Of a DNA stretch of 59,499 nucleotides, positions 1-7,812 are shown piece by piece. The position numbers and the translations under genes are program-made. Each line of letters begins with the position of its first letter. Position 1 is the first letter of the stretch. The notes beneath the pieces are model-generated. The model made no database searches, had not been told where the DNA came from, and saw nothing but the letters and a program-made list of their open reading frames with translations. Origin of the DNA: Candidatus Zhuqueibacterota bacterium. Its GTDB lineage: Bacteria > Zhuqueibacterota > Zhuqueibacteria > Residuimicrobiales > Residuimicrobiaceae. The stretch covers positions 1 to 59,499 of the forward strand of contig CAUJEL010000068.1 in NCBI GenBank assembly GCA_963169875.1. The letters run 5' to 3'.

Positions 1-541
1 TGTTCAGGCGTTTGGCCTCTTGAACGGCGATCGCTTCTTTCTTGGCATCGATGATGAAGATGGCCGTGGGCAGATGATTCATGTCGCGAATGCCACCGAG
101 CACTTTGTCAAGTTTTTCCTTGTCGCGCTCGATGGTGAGGATTTCTTTTTTGGTCACTTTATCGTAGGTGCCGTCACTTGCCTTTTTTTCCAGATTTTTC
201 AGCCGTTTCACGCTCTTTTTAATGGTGACGAAATTGGTGAGCGTTCCGCCAAGCCAGCGTTCGGTGACATAGGGCATGCCGCAGCGATCCGCTTCCAGCT
301 TGATGATGTCTTTGGCCTGCTTCTTGGTGCCGACCAAAAGCACCGTGCCGCCTTCGCTGACGATCTTGCGCATGGCATCCCGTGCGGTGTTGAGGCAAAC
401 GATGGACTTCTTCAAGTCGATGATGTGGATCCCGTTGCGTTCCATGAAAATATAACGCTTCATCTTGGGATTCCAGCGGCGGGTGAGATGGCCAAAATGG
501 CTTCCGGCGAGCAACAAATCTTGAATAGTTACTTCAGCCAT
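1..541 (-). CDS. rpsB: 30S ribosomal protein S2 (C-terminus cut by window start)
   Basis: Small-subunit ribosomal protein S2, part of the 30S platform. Reading the minus strand from the ATG at 541 gives MAEVTIQDLLLAGSHFGH, then RRWNPKMKRYIFMERNGIHIID, the highly conserved S2 N-terminus (the HFGH and RWNPKM motifs). The frame stays open for 180 codons to the window edge, so about the last quarter of a typical S2 is missing. It lies 102 bp downstream of rpsI in the common bacterial order rplM-rpsI-rpsB, and elongation factor Ts (tsf) would be expected just outside the window. A GGAGTAAT-type ribosome binding site precedes the ATG. Confidence 0.96.
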   Translation of the reverse strand, partial: MAEVTIQDLLLAGSHFGHLTRRWNPKMKRYIFMERNGIHIIDLKKSIVCLNTARDAMRKIVSEGGTVLLVGTKKQAKDIIKLEADRCGMPYVTERWLGGTLTNFVTIKKSVKRLKNLEKKASDGTYDKVTKKEILTIERDKEKLDKVLGGIRDMNHLPTAIFIIDAKKEAIAVQEAKRLN

Positions 542-643
542 GATTACTCCTAAACTTGGGGTTAAGCCACCATCCTCCAGTCAAGAGATATGACCCCGAA
601 GGGCACCCCGTGTTCAAAGAAGGATGTGTGTGATAAGTTACGA

Positions 644-1036
644 TTAACGTTTTGAAAATTGAAAACGCTTGCGTGCACCTGGGCGGCCGTATTTTTTCCG
701 CTCGACCATGCGCGGATCGCGGGTGAGGAATCCACCTTTGCGCAGCATGGGGCGAAAATCTTCATTGGCTTTAACCAGGGCGCGGGCAATGCCGAGCAAC
801 AGAGCGCCGGCCTGACCGGTGAGTCCACCACCGATCACATGCGCTTTGATGTCATATTTGCCCAGGGTATCGGTCACTTGCAGCGGCTGCTCGATGATCA
901 TTTTCAGCGTGTCACGCTTGAAATACTCCAGCAGATTCTGCTCATTGACCGAGATACTGCCACTGCCTGGCGCCAGCCAAACGCGCGCGATGGCATTCTT
1001 GCGCCGTCCGGTGGCATTGTAGTACGTGCCTTTCAT
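644..1036 (-). CDS. rpsI: 30S ribosomal protein S9
   Basis: Ribosomal protein S9, 130 residues, the usual length. It shows the family signature: an N-terminal [12 protein letters not shown] stretch, [19 protein letters not shown] in the middle, and a basic tail ending [17 protein letters not shown], whose last residues reach the P-site tRNA in known ribosomes. The start ATG at 1036 follows an AAAGGAG ribosome binding site. It is 36 bp downstream of rplM and almost certainly co-transcribed with it, matching the near-universal L13-S9 pairing. Confidence 0.98.
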   Translation of the reverse strand: MKGTYYNATGRRKNAIARVWLAPGSGSISVNEQNLLEYFKRDTLKMIIEQPLQVTDTLGKYDIKAHVIGGGLTGQAGALLLGIARALVKANEDFRPMLRKGGFLTRDPRMVERKKYGRPGARKRFQFSKR

Positions 1037-1072
1037 TTGTTCTCCTTTAACTCTTGCTCAAGCAGGGGTCGA

Positions 1073-1501
1073 TTACAGGGTCAAGGTTTCGGGCTGTTGC
1101 GCTGTGTGCGGATGTTCCGGTGCGGTGTAAATCTTCAACTTCCGGAGCATGTGACGGCCCAATTTGTTGTGCGGCAGCATACCGCGAACGGCATGGCGCA
1201 GGACAAATTCAGGCTTTTTCTCCATAACACGGCTGATCGGCGTCTGACGCAAACCACCGGGATAACCGGTAAAATGCACATACGTCTTTTCTTCCATCTT
1301 ACGGCCGGTTAGCTTTACCTTGTCGGCATTGACCACAACCACAAAATCACCACAATCCATGTGCGGTGCCCAGATGGGCTTGTTCTTGCCGCGCAGGATG
1401 TCGGCGATCCGGGTGGCCAACCGGCCCAAAACCTGTCCCTCTGCATCGATCACATACCACTTCTGCTCGATGTCACTGGGTTTTGGTGTAAAAGTCTTCA
1501 A
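1073..1501 (-). CDS. rplM: 50S ribosomal protein L13 (TTG start)
   Basis: Ribosomal protein L13, an early-assembly 50S protein, 142 residues and full length. It shows the family pattern of an N-terminal KWYVIDAEGQVLGRLAT, then GDFVVVVNADKV, KTYVHFTGYPGG and the C-terminal AVRGMLPHNKLGR. The start appears to be TTG at 1501: an AAAGGAG sits 7 nt upstream, the next residues match the L13 N-terminus, and no in-frame ATG lies before the conserved core. It is the first gene of the rplM-rpsI-rpsB run. The 180 bp upstream, before the pyrC stop, should hold the promoter, but I could not pick one with confidence. Confidence 0.97.
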   Translation of the reverse strand: MKTFTPKPSDIEQKWYVIDAEGQVLGRLATRIADILRGKNKPIWAPHMDCGDFVVVVNADKVKLTGRKMEEKTYVHFTGYPGGLRQTPISRVMEKKPEFVLRHAVRGMLPHNKLGRHMLRKLKIYTAPEHPHTAQQPETLTL

Positions 1502-1681
1502 GCTATTTCTCCTTTATTTTGCATTAAGCCGAGAAATATAGAGATTTTTTCGGATAAATGCAAGATGTTTTTATGGGGATAAGGGGATTAACGTATGGAT
1601 AATATGAAATATCCCCCCCGCACGGCAAAAATGGCGTTTACGGCGACAAAAGGCAAAAGCAGTACGCTCCCCCGCATGGGC

Positions 1682-2989
1682 TTACGGCCTGGCTTCCCCC
1701 GCAACCCAGAAGTAACCGCGATTGACGACGCCCAGCACCCGGCCATTCAATTCCCAACCGTCGTATGGCATGTTGCGCGACAAGGAGTGCAGGTTCGCTT
1801 TGCGCACAGTCCAGGCCGCATCCGGCTGCAATATTGTGAGATTTGCCACTTCACCCTCCTTGATTCGTGGCAGGGGCAATCCCAATATCTGGCGCGGTCC
1901 AATGATCATTTTTTTCAGGACCTCTTCCAGGCGCATCTCGCCCGTCTGCACCAGGTGCTTGAGGATGATGCCCAGCATGGTTTCCAGGCCGAGAATGCCA
2001 AAGGGCGCCGCCGCAAATTCGACATCTTTTTCCTCGATGCTGTGCGGCGCGTGATCCGAGGCGATGGCATCAATGGTGCCGTCGCGCAAGCCGATTTTCA
2101 GCGCTTCCACATCTAGCCGGCTGCGCAGCGGCGGGTTCATCTTGAGGTTGGTATCATAATCAATCAATGCCTCATCGCTCAGCGCCAGATGATGCGGTGT
2201 GACCTCGCACGTCACCTTGACGCCGTTTTCCTTGCCGCGGCGCACCAGTTCAAGGCTTTTGGCCGTCGATATATGCGCAATATGGATGTGCCCGCCGGTG
2301 TATTCGGCCAGTGCGATATTCCGCGCCACCATGATGGACTCGGCGATGTCCGGCTGTCCCGGGAGTCCCAGGCGCGTCGACATCCAGCCTTCATGCATGT
2401 GGCCGCCCGCGGCCAGATGGGGATCCTCGCAATGCTCGATGAGCGGCACTTCGAACATGCTGGAATATTCCAGCGCCGCGCGCATCACCGCGGTATTGGC
2501 TACCGGGTTGCCGTCATCTGAAAACGCAACCGCGCCCGCTTTCACCAATTCAGCCATTTCCGTGATCTCAGCGCCTGCACGTTTTTTGCTGACGCAGGCA
2601 ATGGGCAGCACTTCCACCAGTTGTTCCTCGCCCCGTTTTTTGAGAAAACGCACCACCTCCTGGCTGTCGCAGGGCGGCGTCGTGTTGGGCATGGCGCACA
2701 CCGCGGTCATGCCGCCGGCCATGGCTGCGGCGCAACCGCTCTCGATGGTCTCTTCATCCTCACGGCCGGGTTCGCGCAGGTGCACATGCATATCCATCAA
2801 CCCCTGCATCAGCAGGTGTCCGCTCGCGTCGATCTTTTCGCCGCTGAATCCATCCGCAAGGTCGGTCCCGAGCTGCTTGATCTTGCCGTCCGCGATGAGG
2901 ATATCGAGTCTCTTGTGGCTGCCGTCGCTTGCATCATAGATGGTGCCGCCGCTCAGCAGCAACGCCTTTGCTTTTTTTATTTCATTCAT
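1682..2989 (-). CDS. pyrC: dihydroorotase (class I)
   Basis: Cytoplasmic dihydroorotase of de novo pyrimidine synthesis (carbamoyl-aspartate to dihydroorotate), an amidohydrolase-superfamily metalloenzyme. The 435-residue protein shows the metal-binding HxH in MDMHVHLREPG, later histidines in IEHCED and HIAHIST, and the catalytic Asp region IASDHAPHS. I place the start at the ATG at 2989 because AAGG lies about 8 nt upstream. A longer frame begins with a TTG at 3019, abutting the pyrB stop, but lacks its own binding site. It is the last gene of a tight pyrR-pyrB-pyrC operon. Confidence 0.95.
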   Translation of the reverse strand: MNEIKKAKALLLSGGTIYDASDGSHKRLDILIADGKIKQLGTDLADGFSGEKIDASGHLLMQGLMDMHVHLREPGREDEETIESGCAAAMAGGMTAVCAMPNTTPPCDSQEVVRFLKKRGEEQLVEVLPIACVSKKRAGAEITEMAELVKAGAVAFSDDGNPVANTAVMRAALEYSSMFEVPLIEHCEDPHLAAGGHMHEGWMSTRLGLPGQPDIAESIMVARNIALAEYTGGHIHIAHISTAKSLELVRRGKENGVKVTCEVTPHHLALSDEALIDYDTNLKMNPPLRSRLDVEALKIGLRDGTIDAIASDHAPHSIEEKDVEFAAAPFGILGLETMLGIILKHLVQTGEMRLEEVLKKMIIGPRQILGLPLPRIKEGEVANLTILQPDAAWTVRKANLHSLSRNMPYDGWELNGRVLGVVNRGYFWVAGEARP

Positions 2990-3015
2990 ATGCTTACCTT
3001 GCTTGATTGAAAATG

Positions 3016-3948
3016 TCAAGAAACACTCTCTTCATTGCCGCTCAACAGATAGAGCACGGCCATGCGCACCGCCACACCGTTGGTGACCTGGTTGAGGATC
3101 ACGGAATATTCGGCGTCCGCCACATCCGCATCCAGTTCGACGCCACGATTGATGGGGCCGGGATGCATGATGGTGATGTCCTTCTTGGCCCGTTCCAGCC
3201 GCTGCTGTGTGATGCCGAACTCGGCGTGATACTCGCGGAGGGTCGGAAAAAGTCCGGCTTCCTGCCGTTCCAGCTGAATGCGCAACACATTGAGGACGTC
3301 GGCCCAGGCGATGGCATCTTCCACATCATAAGTGACCTGGACGCCAAATTTTTCCACATCCCGCGGGATCAGGGTTTTGGGCCCGCAGAGCATCACTTCC
3401 GCGCCCATGGCCTTCAGGCCGCGGATATTGGACCCGGCGACGCGGCTGTGGGAGATGTCGCCGATGATGGCGACGCGAAGTCCCTGCAGTTTGGCAAATT
3501 TCTCCCGCAGGGTGAACATATCGAGAAGCGCCTGCGTGGGATGTTCATGCATGCCATCCCCCGCGTTGATGATGGCGGCGTCCACGCACTGGGTGAGGAA
3601 GCGCGGCACACCGGCGGCCTGGTGGCGCACCACCACCATGTCGATCTTCATGGCTTCGATGTTGCGGATGGTATCCTTGAGGGTTTCTCCCTTTTTCACC
3701 GAACTGGTGGAGGTGGTGAAATTAACGGAATCCGCGGAGAGTCGTTTTTCCGCCAGCTCAAAGGAGATGCGGGTGCGGGTCGATGCTTCATAGAAAAGAT
3801 TGACCACGGTCAGACCGCGGAGGGTCGGCACTTTGGGAATCGGCCGGTCCAATATTTCGCGGAATGTGGTTGCCGTGTCGAGTATCAGGCTGATGTCTTC
3901 GGCGCTGACGCCCTCCAGACCAAGCAGATGCTTTTGTTGCAAAGGCAT
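3016..3948 (-). CDS. pyrB: aspartate carbamoyltransferase catalytic chain
   Basis: Catalytic subunit of aspartate transcarbamoylase (carbamoyl phosphate plus aspartate to carbamoyl aspartate), 310 residues, the usual length. The carbamoyl-phosphate-binding motif STRTRISFE follows FYEAS near residue 55. HPTQALLDMFT and the C-terminal half with IMHPGPINRGVEL carry the remaining substrate-binding residues. No regulatory chain (pyrI) is present; partnering with a PyrR/PyrC-type operon resembles the unregulated or dodecameric enzymes. Its ATG follows the pyrR stop codon with no gap, so translation is probably coupled. Confidence 0.97.
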   Translation of the reverse strand: MPLQQKHLLGLEGVSAEDISLILDTATTFREILDRPIPKVPTLRGLTVVNLFYEASTRTRISFELAEKRLSADSVNFTTSTSSVKKGETLKDTIRNIEAMKIDMVVVRHQAAGVPRFLTQCVDAAIINAGDGMHEHPTQALLDMFTLREKFAKLQGLRVAIIGDISHSRVAGSNIRGLKAMGAEVMLCGPKTLIPRDVEKFGVQVTYDVEDAIAWADVLNVLRIQLERQEAGLFPTLREYHAEFGITQQRLERAKKDITIMHPGPINRGVELDADVADAEYSVILNQVTNGVAVRMAVLYLLSGNEESVS

Positions 3949-4506
3949 TTAATTGACCTCCTTCGGGGCTTCGACCAATAGAACACAATCCTCTCCGTCG
4001 GTTTCCATGAGGCGCACCTGTACTTCTTCACCGATGGAGGTGGGTATGGCTTTTCCGATATAATCAGCATGAATGGGCAGCTCGCGATGCCCGCGGTCCA
4101 CCAGAACGGCCAGCTGGATGCTGGAAGGACGGCCGAAATCCATGAGCGCATCAAGCGCCGCCCGCGAGGTACGGCCTGTGAACAGCACATCATCGACCAG
4201 GATGACGTGGATGTCGTTGATCTCGAAAGGAATATCGGTGACCTGGACCAGCGGCTGGCGCAACCGTTTGCGGAAATCATCACGATACAAGGTGATGTCG
4301 AGAATGCCAAAGGGCACCTTGTGCTTTTCCGTCTCCTGGATGCGTTTGACGACGCGCTCCGCGATGAAGGCTCCGCGGGTTCTGACGCCGACGATGGCGA
4401 TGTTGGCCACGCCGTGATTACGTTCGACGATTTCCAGGGCTAACCGGGAGATGGTGCGTTGCAGACCTTCCTGGTCAATGACTTTGGCTTTTACTTTGAT
4501 TTCCAT
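3949..4506 (-). CDS. pyrR: bifunctional pyr operon regulator / uracil phosphoribosyltransferase PyrR
   Basis: PyrR-family protein, 185 residues. Known members bind pyr mRNA in a UMP-dependent way to control attenuation and also carry uracil phosphoribosyltransferase activity. The PRPP loop is clear in VILVDDVLFTGRTSRAALDAL, preceded by VGVRTRGAFIAERV and followed by LVDRGHRELPI, the PyrR hallmark segments. I chose the ATG at 4506: GAGGTG lies 8 nt upstream, and an in-frame GTG at 4518 overlaps that binding site. It leads the pyrR-pyrB-pyrC operon. The upstream leader holds a 7-bp repeat array rather than a recognisable PyrR-binding loop. Confidence 0.95.
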   Translation of the reverse strand: MEIKVKAKVIDQEGLQRTISRLALEIVERNHGVANIAIVGVRTRGAFIAERVVKRIQETEKHKVPFGILDITLYRDDFRKRLRQPLVQVTDIPFEINDIHVILVDDVLFTGRTSRAALDALMDFGRPSSIQLAVLVDRGHRELPIHADYIGKAIPTSIGEEVQVRLMETDGEDCVLLVEAPKEVN

Positions 4507-4596
4507 AGCACCGTTCACCTCATGTTAAAGGAGACTGATCACACAAAGCAGACGATAGACGGCCGACGGTGTGATACGTTGACAATTGGTGTACCG

Positions 4597-4735
4597 TGGC
4601 CGGTGGTTAGCTGTCCGTGGTCAGCTTTTGTCGTCCGTGGCCTGTGGTCCGTTGTCAGCTTTTCGTCGTCCGTGGCCTGTGGTCCGTTGTCAGCTTTTCG
4701 TCGTCCATGGTCCGTGGTCAGCTGTCCGACTTCGT
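4597..4735. repeat. 7-bp-periodic repeat array with 35-bp higher-order unit
   Basis: A degenerate array with 7-bp spacing made of words such as GTCGTCC, GTGGCCT, GTGGTCC, GTTGTCA and GCTTTTC. These five words form a 35-bp unit present twice without a mismatch (4630-4664 and 4665-4699), with a diverged partial third copy to 4727. It lies between the divergent pyrR and the small gene at 4811. Similar words recur at 51797-51842. Short frames reading through it are translations of the repeat, not genes. Confidence 0.85.
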
Positions 4736-4745
4736 GAGAAAACCC

Positions 4746-4774
4746 TTGCAATTATGCTTCATTTTGTTTAGACT
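4746..4774 (+). promoter_or_regulatory. sigma-70-like promoter for the small gene at 4811
   Basis: TTGCAA at 4746-4751 and TAGACT at 4769-4774 are separated by 17 bp, a good match to vegetative -35/-10 elements. Transcription would begin near 4781, 30 nt before the GTG start, with AGGAG in between. Prediction from sequence only. Confidence 0.5.
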
Positions 4775-4810
4775 CTGGGCGTGCAGACACTTGACAGGAG
4801 TTGCCACAAC

Positions 4811-5152
4811 GTGACCACTACGTCCAGAATGTTCAAATCGGGGGAGGTCCTCCTCATTCATTTCAATGAACAGCCCTCTTTTTTCGTCCGCGTCGAACGA
4901 ATCGAAGCTGATCATAAAAAAGGATGGTGGCGGTTGCATATGCTTATTCTCACCATTCCGCTGCAGAATATGGTCTGGATTCTCGATGACGAGCAGATGC
5001 GCGGCGCCGCTTTCACCATGCAAGGCCATCCGGTGCGCATCGAGGCTGTGAATGCCCCTGCTCCGGAAGCCCCTACCTCCTCCGCGCCGAATCAGAAACC
5101 CGACGAAGAGCGTGATGCCCAGGTCGTCTCCATGTTTGATGGAGATGAATAA
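4811..5152 (+). CDS. small conserved hypothetical protein
   Basis: A 113-residue soluble protein with no signal peptide or membrane segment. Its core reads MFKSGEVLLIHF, RVERIEADHKKGWW, then a hydrophobic strand run LHMLILTIPLQNMVWILDDEQ and GAAFTMQGHPVRIE; the last 35 residues are Pro/Glu-rich and probably disordered. I recall this pattern (FKxGEVLLIH ... KxGWW ... FTMxGxPVRLE) from unnamed conserved proteins in deltaproteobacteria and related groups, with no known function. The start is taken as GTG at 4811 because AGGAG ends 10 nt upstream; the ATG at 4829 is the alternative. It is divergent from the pyr operon and monocistronic. Confidence 0.8.
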   Translation: MTTTSRMFKSGEVLLIHFNEQPSFFVRVERIEADHKKGWWRLHMLILTIPLQNMVWILDDEQMRGAAFTMQGHPVRIEAVNAPAPEAPTSSAPNQKPDEERDAQVVSMFDGDE

Positions 5153-5320
5153 AGCACACGTTTTAACAGGAATCTTCGACCGCCGGGATACGCAAAGAAC
5201 AATAAAAACAACAATGGTCCGACGTTTCTAAATCAAATTCAAAATCAAGCCTTGTCAAATATTGACAAAAAGTTAGCCTCGACGCTCTCTGTGTGCCCGG
5301 CGGTTCCTGAATAAGTCGGT

Positions 5321-6562
5321 TTAGAAGGCCGCTTTTTCGCGCTCGCGAATGATGCGATGGCTGTCGCCATCCACCAGCACCTCGACCGCCCGCGGCCGTT
5401 CGTTATAATTGCTGGACAGGGTATAGCCATACGCCCCGGCCGTCATCACCGCGAGATGATCGCCGCGCTGCATCACAGGCAGATCACGATCCTTGGCGAG
5501 GAAATCGCCCGATTCGCAAATGGCGCCGACGACATCCACCTGCTCCGTGGCTGCATCTGATTTTTGCAACGGCAGCACCGTGTGATAAGCGCTGTACAGC
5601 GACGGACGGATCAAGTCGTTCATGGCCGCATCGACAATGATGAACTTTTTGCCCTTGGTCTCCTTGCGAAACAGCACTTGCGACAGCAGCAGCCCGTTGG
5701 GACCGATGATGGAGCGCCCCGGCTCGAAAAGAATTTCGCATCCCGTCTGTTTGATGACAGGAATCACCTTTTCAGCGATATCCTCCGGCTCCATGAACCA
5801 TGGCGTCTCTTTTTCGCCGAGCACGCGGGTATAATCCACGCCGAGCCCGCCGCCGATATCCACGTGTTCGAAATGAATCCCCTGCGCCTGCAAATCCGAC
5901 ACAAAGGCGGCCAGGGTTTCAGCCATTTTCACATACGGATCCGCCTTTTTGATCATGGATCCCACATGGCAATGCACACCCGCAATCTTGATCGATTTTT
6001 GTCCTGCAGCCCAGAGATAGCAGTCGCGCGCTTCTTTCATCTCGATGCCGAATTTGTTGGCGCTTTTGCCAGTGGTCAGATAGGGATGGCCTTCGATGTC
6101 GATATCGGGATTGATGCGGATGGCGATGGGCGCCACCGCGCCCATTTCGGCGGCGATGCGCGCGGTCACTTGCAATTCTTCACGGGATTCGATGTTGATA
6201 GCCAGCACATTTGAACCGATGGCATAACGAATTTCAGCATCGGTCTTGCCCACGCTGGCGTAGACGATGCGCTGTGCTGGAAATCCCGCCTTCAAGGCCA
6301 GGGCCAGCTCGCCGCCCGAGACCACATCCGCACCGGCGCCCAGTTCCGCCATCATCTTGAGGATCACGGGATTGGCATTGGCCTTCAAGGCGTAGCAAAC
6401 CAGATGCGGATGCGCGGCGAACGCCTGGTCGATTTTTTGGAAATTATGCACAATGCCCGCCTTGCTGTAGACATAGGCCGGTGTGCCATATTGCCCGGCT
6501 ACGGCGGTCAGATCGGTCTCTTCGCAGAAGAGACGGTTGTTTTTATACGCGAACGGGATCAT
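5321..6562 (-). CDS. lysA: diaminopimelate decarboxylase
   Basis: PLP enzyme converting meso-diaminopimelate to lysine, the last step of lysine synthesis. 413 residues, full length. The fold-III signatures are present: the PLP lysine in CYALKANANP (K60), HCHVGSMI, the glycine-rich phosphate site HVDIGGGLGVDY, EPGRSIIGPNG, and the C-terminal CESGDFL with GAYGYTLSSNYN supplying the partner-subunit cysteine and tyrosine. It lies 21 bp upstream of nothing related; trpS precedes it by 21 bp on the same strand and the two are probably co-transcribed. Confidence 0.96.
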   Translation of the reverse strand: MIPFAYKNNRLFCEETDLTAVAGQYGTPAYVYSKAGIVHNFQKIDQAFAAHPHLVCYALKANANPVILKMMAELGAGADVVSGGELALALKAGFPAQRIVYASVGKTDAEIRYAIGSNVLAINIESREELQVTARIAAEMGAVAPIAIRINPDIDIEGHPYLTTGKSANKFGIEMKEARDCYLWAAGQKSIKIAGVHCHVGSMIKKADPYVKMAETLAAFVSDLQAQGIHFEHVDIGGGLGVDYTRVLGEKETPWFMEPEDIAEKVIPVIKQTGCEILFEPGRSIIGPNGLLLSQVLFRKETKGKKFIIVDAAMNDLIRPSLYSAYHTVLPLQKSDAATEQVDVVGAICESGDFLAKDRDLPVMQRGDHLAVMTAGAYGYTLSSNYNERPRAVEVLVDGDSHRIIREREKAAF

Positions 6563-6583
6563 CTCTGGCTACTCCTTTTCCGG

Positions 6584-7549
6584 TCAATAATCAATGCCCA
6601 CGGCGTGGCGGGCTTTAGCAAGGTAGTCACTGGCGACACCCCGGGCTTTTTCCGCGCCCATTTTCATGATTTTCATCACCCGGTCGCTATCCGCCAGCAG
6701 CTCGGCGCGTTTTTCACGGTAGGGCGTGAAATAGTTCCAGATGACTTCCAGCAATTCTTTTTTCACTTCACCGTATTTAAGACCTGGCTGCAGATAGCGC
6801 GCGCGCAGCTCTTTCTTGCCCTGGGCATCGAGGAACAGCGAATAGATGGCGAAGAGCGTGCAGGTGTCGGGATTTTTCGGCGCTTCCACCGGCGTGGCGT
6901 CGGTGACAATGGACATGACGCGCTTTTTCATCGCCTCATAGGGACTGAAAATCTCGATGGTGTTGCCATAGGATTTGCTCATCTTCTGGCCGTCGAGGCC
7001 GGGGACCATGGCCACGGCCTCGGGGATGTCCGGTTCCGGGACCACGAACACATCGCCGTAGGTCTGATTGAAACGGATGGCGATGTCGCGGGTCATCTCG
7101 AGATGTTGTTTCTGGTCCTTGCCGACGGGCACGCGATCGGCGCCGTAGAGCAGAATGTCCGCAGCCATGAGCACGGGATAGGCGAAGAGGCCGTGATTGG
7201 CGGGGATGCCTTTTGCCAGCTTGTCTTTATAGGAATGGCCGCGTTCCAGCAGGCCGAAGGGTGTCACATTGGAGAGCAGCCAGGTCAATTCGGTCACTTC
7301 GGGCACATCGGACTGGACGTAGAAATAGGATTTTTCCGGGTCGATGCCCAGGGCGAGGAAATCGCAGGCCGCTTCAAAGGTATTTTTTCGCAGAGCCGCC
7401 GCGTCGAAAACGCTGGTGAGAGCGTGCAAATTGACGATAAAGCAGAACAGGGTGTGATGTTCCTGATATTCGATCATGCGTTTCATCATGGCGAAATAGT
7501 TGCCAAGGTGAAGGCCGCCGGAAGGCTGGATACCGGATAAAACGCGCAC
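6584..7549 (-). CDS. trpS: tryptophanyl-tRNA synthetase (GTG start)
   Basis: Class I aminoacyl-tRNA synthetase charging tRNA-Trp, 321 residues as is typical for bacterial TrpRS. It has the HIGH-equivalent GGLHLGNY just after the N-terminal SGIQPSG, a VQSDVPE segment, YPVLMAADILLY, and the KMSKS loop in DGQKMSKSYGNTI. The start is a GTG at 7549: AAAGGAG lies 5 nt upstream and the protein then begins RVLSGIQPSG, the family N-terminus. A longer in-frame TTG at 7567 overlaps that binding site. lysA follows 21 bp downstream. Confidence 0.97.
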   Translation of the reverse strand: MRVLSGIQPSGGLHLGNYFAMMKRMIEYQEHHTLFCFIVNLHALTSVFDAAALRKNTFEAACDFLALGIDPEKSYFYVQSDVPEVTELTWLLSNVTPFGLLERGHSYKDKLAKGIPANHGLFAYPVLMAADILLYGADRVPVGKDQKQHLEMTRDIAIRFNQTYGDVFVVPEPDIPEAVAMVPGLDGQKMSKSYGNTIEIFSPYEAMKKRVMSIVTDATPVEAPKNPDTCTLFAIYSLFLDAQGKKELRARYLQPGLKYGEVKKELLEVIWNYFTPYREKRAELLADSDRVMKIMKMGAEKARGVASDYLAKARHAVGIDY

Positions 7550-7812
7550 AAAAACTCCTTTGCACAATTGATGAACATTTTACTGATTCATAAAAGTTAC
7601 GCGTTTTTTTGCCCTGAATCAAGCAAAAAGAGGCGGCAGATGAGCGCAGTTGACCGGGGAATTTGTCCTTTCAGGCATCACGCGAACCAGAACCCGGATA
7701 ATTGCTCCACCACCAGCACATTCACAAGTCCGTGCAGGGCGATTTGCTTGCTTTTTGAATTTAAAAGCTCTAAATTGCTATGAAGAAAATGATCACCCTT
7801 AATGGAGGATTT

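Noticed and set aside
4539-4771. 70-residue frames on both strands near pyrR
   Set aside because: Repetitive TTDHRPRT-type translations of the heptad array.
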